From Clostridium sp. LS (GTDB lineage: Bacteria; Bacillota; Clostridia; Clostridiales; Clostridiaceae), in assembly GCF_002760435.1 (NCBI RefSeq), contig NZ_AUUU01000104.1, positions 1 through 64,000 on the forward strand: a stretch of 64,000 bases of DNA, given 5' to 3'. Within the stretch, counting starts at the first letter, position 1, and each line of letters begins with the position of its first letter. Below are positions 61,244 to 64,000 of this stretch, piece after piece. The notes beneath the pieces are model-generated. The model had not been told where the DNA came from. It was given only the letters and a program-made list of their open reading frames with translations, and did no database searches. The translations under genes and the position numbers were made by a program.

Positions 61244-62335
61244 GTGGATGAAAGATATATGGAAAGAGCTTTAGAGTTAGCTAGACTTGGAATTGGGAAA
61301 GTCAATCCTAATCCATTAGTAGGGGCTGTCATAGTTAAGGATAATGAAATAATAGGAGAAGGATATCATGAAAGATATGGAGAAGCTCATGCTGAAAGAA
61401 ATGCTGTGAAAAATGCGACTAAATCGGTAGAAGGAAGCACCATTTATGTAACCTTAGAGCCTTGTGCTCATTATGGGAAAACGCCTCCATGTGTAGATTT
61501 AATAATTGAAAAAAAATTCAGAAAAGTTGTAATAGGAATGCTTGATCCAAACGAATTGGTGGCAGGAAAGAGTATAGATAAACTAAAACAGCATGGAATT
61601 GAAGTTGTAGTTGGTGTTAAAGAAGAAGAATGCAAAAAAATCAATGAAATATTTGTGAAATATATTACAACAAAAATCCCATTTGTAGTTTTAAAAAGTG
61701 GAATGTCCATTGATGGGAAAATAGCAACTTATAGCGGTGAATCTAAGTGGATTACATCAAAGGAGTCAAGAGAAGATTCCCAAAACTTACGAAATAGGCT
61801 TCATTCTATAATGGTTGGAGTAAATACAATAATTGCTGATGATCCAGAGCTAACCTGCAGAATAAATAACGAAAAAAAATTAACTAGAATTATTGTAGAT
61901 ACTAATCTTAGAATTCCATTAGATTCAAAGGTAATTACAAATGAAGATAAGCAGACTATTATAGCGACGTCATTTGATTCCGATGAAAACAAAAAGCAGA
62001 TACTAAGAAATCAGGGAATAAAAATAATAGAAGTTTCAAGAAAAAATAATAAGGTAGATTTAAAGGAGCTTATAAAAAAGATTGGACACGAAGGTATAGA
62101 TTCAATACTTATTGAGGGCGGAGGAACATTAAACTTTTCAGCGTTTGAAGAGGACATTGTTGATAAGGTTATATTTTATATAGCACCAATTATTTTAGGA
62201 GGCGAGAATAGTAAAAGCAGTATAGCTGGAAAAGGGTTCTCAAAACTAAGCGAGGCAGTTAAATTAATAAATACTAGTTATAGAAAGATTGAAGAAGACT
62301 TAGTTTTAGAGGGTTATATAGAGAAGAAATTATAA
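61244..62335 (+). CDS. ribD: Bifunctional deaminase/reductase RibD
   Basis: RibD carries out two steps of riboflavin synthesis. The 363-residue product has the N-terminal cytidine-deaminase-like domain with HAE (His49, Glu51) and the zinc pair PCxxxxxxPPC (Cys74, Cys83), and the C-terminal reductase domain (VLKSGMSIDGKIAT, then LIEGGGTLNFS). It starts at GTG 61244 after AAGGGGAG. It is 16 bp from ribE and under the FMN riboswitch. Confidence 0.97.
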   Translation: MDERYMERALELARLGIGKVNPNPLVGAVIVKDNEIIGEGYHERYGEAHAERNAVKNATKSVEGSTIYVTLEPCAHYGKTPPCVDLIIEKKFRKVVIGMLDPNELVAGKSIDKLKQHGIEVVVGVKEEECKKINEIFVKYITTKIPFVVLKSGMSIDGKIATYSGESKWITSKESREDSQNLRNRLHSIMVGVNTIIADDPELTCRINNEKKLTRIIVDTNLRIPLDSKVITNEDKQTIIATSFDSDENKKQILRNQGIKIIEVSRKNNKVDLKELIKKIGHEGIDSILIEGGGTLNFSAFEEDIVDKVIFYIAPIILGGENSKSSIAGKGFSKLSEAVKLINTSYRKIEEDLVLEGYIEKKL

Positions 62336-62351
62336 TATTCAGGAGGAAAGA

Positions 62352-63005
62352 ATGTTTACTGGAATTATTGAAGAAGTTGGAATATTGCAAGAAGTTAGCT
62401 TAGGTAATGGATTTGGAGTAATGCAGATCAAATGTAACAATATTTTAGATGATACAAAGTTAGGCGATAGTATCTCAACAAATGGGGTTTGCTTAACGGT
62501 TAAAGAGAAAAGTTCAAATTCATTTAAAGCAGAAGTTATGGGAGAAACTCTGGCTAAAAGTAATTTGGGAAGCCTTAAAGCTGGCGATAAATTAAATCTT
62601 GAAAGAGCATTAAGATTAAGCGATAGACTTGGAGGACACATTGTAAGTGGTCATATTGATGGAGTAGGTAAAATAATTGAAATAAAGGAAGAAAGTAATG
62701 GAACTTGGTTTACTATCTCTGCACCGAAAGATGTTTTGAGATACGTTATTTATAAAGGTTCTATAGGAATAGATGGAATAAGCTTGACTGTTGCCTATGT
62801 CGATGAGGAAGTATTTAAAGTTTCAGTTATACCTCATACTTTAGATAATACTATTCTGCCATATAAAAAAGTGAACTCAATAGTAAATTTAGAATGTGAT
62901 TTAGTAGGAAAATATATTGAAAAACTATTTAACGGGAAAAATGAAAGTAATGAAGCAGAGAAAAGTGATATTACTATGGATTTTCTTAAAAACAGCGGCT
63001 TTTAA
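62352..63005 (+). CDS. ribE: Riboflavin synthase alpha chain
   Basis: This enzyme dismutates two lumazines to riboflavin. The 217-residue product has two lumazine-binding repeats, the first with MFTGIIEEVG and TNGVCLTV, the second with GGHIVSGHIDGVG and GIDGISLTV. AGGAGG precedes the ATG. ribBA follows after 68 bp. Confidence 0.97.
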   Translation: MFTGIIEEVGILQEVSLGNGFGVMQIKCNNILDDTKLGDSISTNGVCLTVKEKSSNSFKAEVMGETLAKSNLGSLKAGDKLNLERALRLSDRLGGHIVSGHIDGVGKIIEIKEESNGTWFTISAPKDVLRYVIYKGSIGIDGISLTVAYVDEEVFKVSVIPHTLDNTILPYKKVNSIVNLECDLVGKYIEKLFNGKNESNEAEKSDITMDFLKNSGF

Positions 63006-63073
63006 TTAGATAATTTGATGAAGTTAAGAAAAAAATAAATTTATAGTACATTAAAAGTTAGGAGTTAATTAAT

Positions 63074-64000
63074 ATGAGATTTAATAGCATAGAAGAAGGA
63101 ATAAAAGATATTAAAGAAGGAAAAATGGTGATTATTGTTGATGATGAGAGCCGTGAAAATGAAGGGGATTTAGTAATTCCTGCAGAATTGGCTACTGGAG
63201 AAAATATTAATTTTATGATTAAGTACGCAAAAGGATTAGTGTGCGCACCAGTTGAAGAAGAAATTGCAGTAAAGCTAGGATTAAATCCTATGGTTGAGAG
63301 AAATACGGATAACCATGAAACTGCATTTACAGTTTCTATAGATCATATAGACACTACAACAGGAATATCAGCATTTGAAAGAGCTTATACAATAAATAAA
63401 CTTGTGACTTCAAAGGAAAAGGAAGATTTCAGAAGACCAGGGCATGTATTTCCGTTGATAGCCAAGAATGGAGGAGTTTTGGAAAGAAGAGGACATACAG
63501 AAGCTTCAATAGATTTAGCAAAGCTTGCTGGTTTTAAAGGGGCAGCAGCTATATGTGAAATAATAAACGATGATGGAACTATGGCAAGACGCGATGATTT
63601 AATAAAATTTGCTAAAGAACATAACCTTAAGATATTAACAATTGAAGATTTAATACAGTATAGAAAACAGGAGCATTTAAGTGTGACAAGAGAAGTTGAA
63701 GCGAAGTTACCAACTAAATATGGGAATTTTAGAGTAATAGCATTTAGTGAAAAAAATTCTTCAAAGTGTCACTTAGCTTTAATAAAAGGAGATATTAACA
63801 CTAGTGAATCATTGCTTGTAAGAGTTCATTCAGAATGTTTAACTGGAGATGCATTAGGATCAAGAAAATGTGATTGTGGTGAGCAATATGCAGCAGCAAT
63901 GGAAATGATAGCAAAAGAAGAACGTGGAATACTTTTATATATGAGACAAGAAGGAAGAGGAATAGGACTATTAAATAAATTAAAAGCATATTCACTTCAA
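63074..64000 (+). CDS. ribBA: RibBA, DHBP synthase/GTP cyclohydrolase II (5' part, cut by window end)
   Basis: This bifunctional enzyme supplies both riboflavin precursors. The visible 309 residues hold a complete DHBP synthase domain (DDESRENEGDLV, DHIDTTTGIS, RRPGHVFPL, HTEASIDLA) and the start of GTP cyclohydrolase II with the zinc motif ECLTGDALGSRKCDCG and RQEGRGIGL. About 90 residues should remain beyond the window, and a ribH gene is expected next. AGGAG precedes the ATG. Confidence 0.97.
   Translation, partial: MRFNSIEEGIKDIKEGKMVIIVDDESRENEGDLVIPAELATGENINFMIKYAKGLVCAPVEEEIAVKLGLNPMVERNTDNHETAFTVSIDHIDTTTGISAFERAYTINKLVTSKEKEDFRRPGHVFPLIAKNGGVLERRGHTEASIDLAKLAGFKGAAAICEIINDDGTMARRDDLIKFAKEHNLKILTIEDLIQYRKQEHLSVTREVEAKLPTKYGNFRVIAFSEKNSSKCHLALIKGDINTSESLLVRVHSECLTGDALGSRKCDCGEQYAAAMEMIAKEERGILLYMRQEGRGIGLLNKLKAYSLQ

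Noticed and set aside
61066..61251. 61-residue frame before ribD
   Set aside because: No ribosome site; it runs through a terminator hairpin and has no recognisable features.

Overview
The window reads as the chromosome of a low-GC, spore-forming Firmicute, most likely Clostridium sensu stricto (a C. beijerinckii-like species is my inference). The grounds are the very AT-rich codons, strong AGGAGG-type ribosome sites, frequent GTG and TTG starts, sporulation genes (spoVS, a YlmC/YmxH-type gene, spoIIIE/ftsK), codY, rny, and the conserved clostridial order plsX-acpP-rnc-smc-ftsY-ylxM-ffh-rpsP-khpA-rimM-trmD-rplS. Almost all genes run on the + strand. Only yraN, a DUF378 gene and an amidase-like gene are on the - strand. 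I see no tRNA, rRNA, CRISPR array, transposase or prophage.

Layout. 1-200: a truncated copy of a structured repeat. 0.3-2.7 kb: ylbN-rpmF, then plsX-acpP (lipid precursors). 2.7-9.6 kb: rnc, a radical SAM gene, a 32-residue membrane peptide, smc and ftsY. 9.9-16.3 kb: signal recognition particle, ribosome and tRNA maturation genes, rbgA, rnhB and the inverted yraN. 16.5-22.2 kb: comM, dprA, topA, codY. 22.8-32.3 kb: rpsB, tsf, pyrH, frr, uppS, cdsA, a permease, dxr, rseP, ispG (translation, then isoprenoid and envelope precursors). 32.8-43.2 kb: rimP-nusA-rnpM-ylxQ-infB-rbfA-nrnA-truB-ribF, rpsO, pnp. 43.2-51.8 kb: M16 peptidase, YlmC-type gene, lysC, tepA, spoIIIE, rimO, pgsA. 52-55.9 kb: recA, rny, spoVS, ptsH. 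56-60.7 kb: DUF378 gene, purB, a second complete copy of the structured repeat, an amidase-like gene and a DUF6398/TPR-like gene. 60.7-64 kb: an FMN riboswitch and ribD-ribE-ribBA, cut by the window end.

The genes are mostly core information processing, and the interesting signal lies between them. (1) A roughly 230-bp near-palindromic element occurs twice; its upper stem and apical mini-stem covary between copies while two unpaired motifs (TTGTCAC and GGGAGCAT) stay fixed, which suggests a structured RNA or folded single-stranded DNA. (2) At topA and khpA the Shine-Dalgarno sequence lies over 30 nt upstream of a well-supported start codon, with a roughly 22-nt hairpin in between that would bring the two together. 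(3) At the YlmC-type gene and tepA the Shine-Dalgarno region is locked in a strong hairpin. (4) A 39-bp hairpin repeat array begins inside the 3' end of ispG and supplies its last residues, and a degraded relative lies between rpsO and pnp. (5) Several families of short palindromic intergenic repeats recur around ftsY, khpA, codY and dxr. Regulatory sites readable directly include a LexA box at recA, a sigma-H-type promoter at spoVS, a possible CodY box at codY, the FMN riboswitch, and leader hairpins before rpsO, rplS and rimP-nusA.

All function calls rest on motifs and family knowledge recalled from reading; no database or folding program was run.
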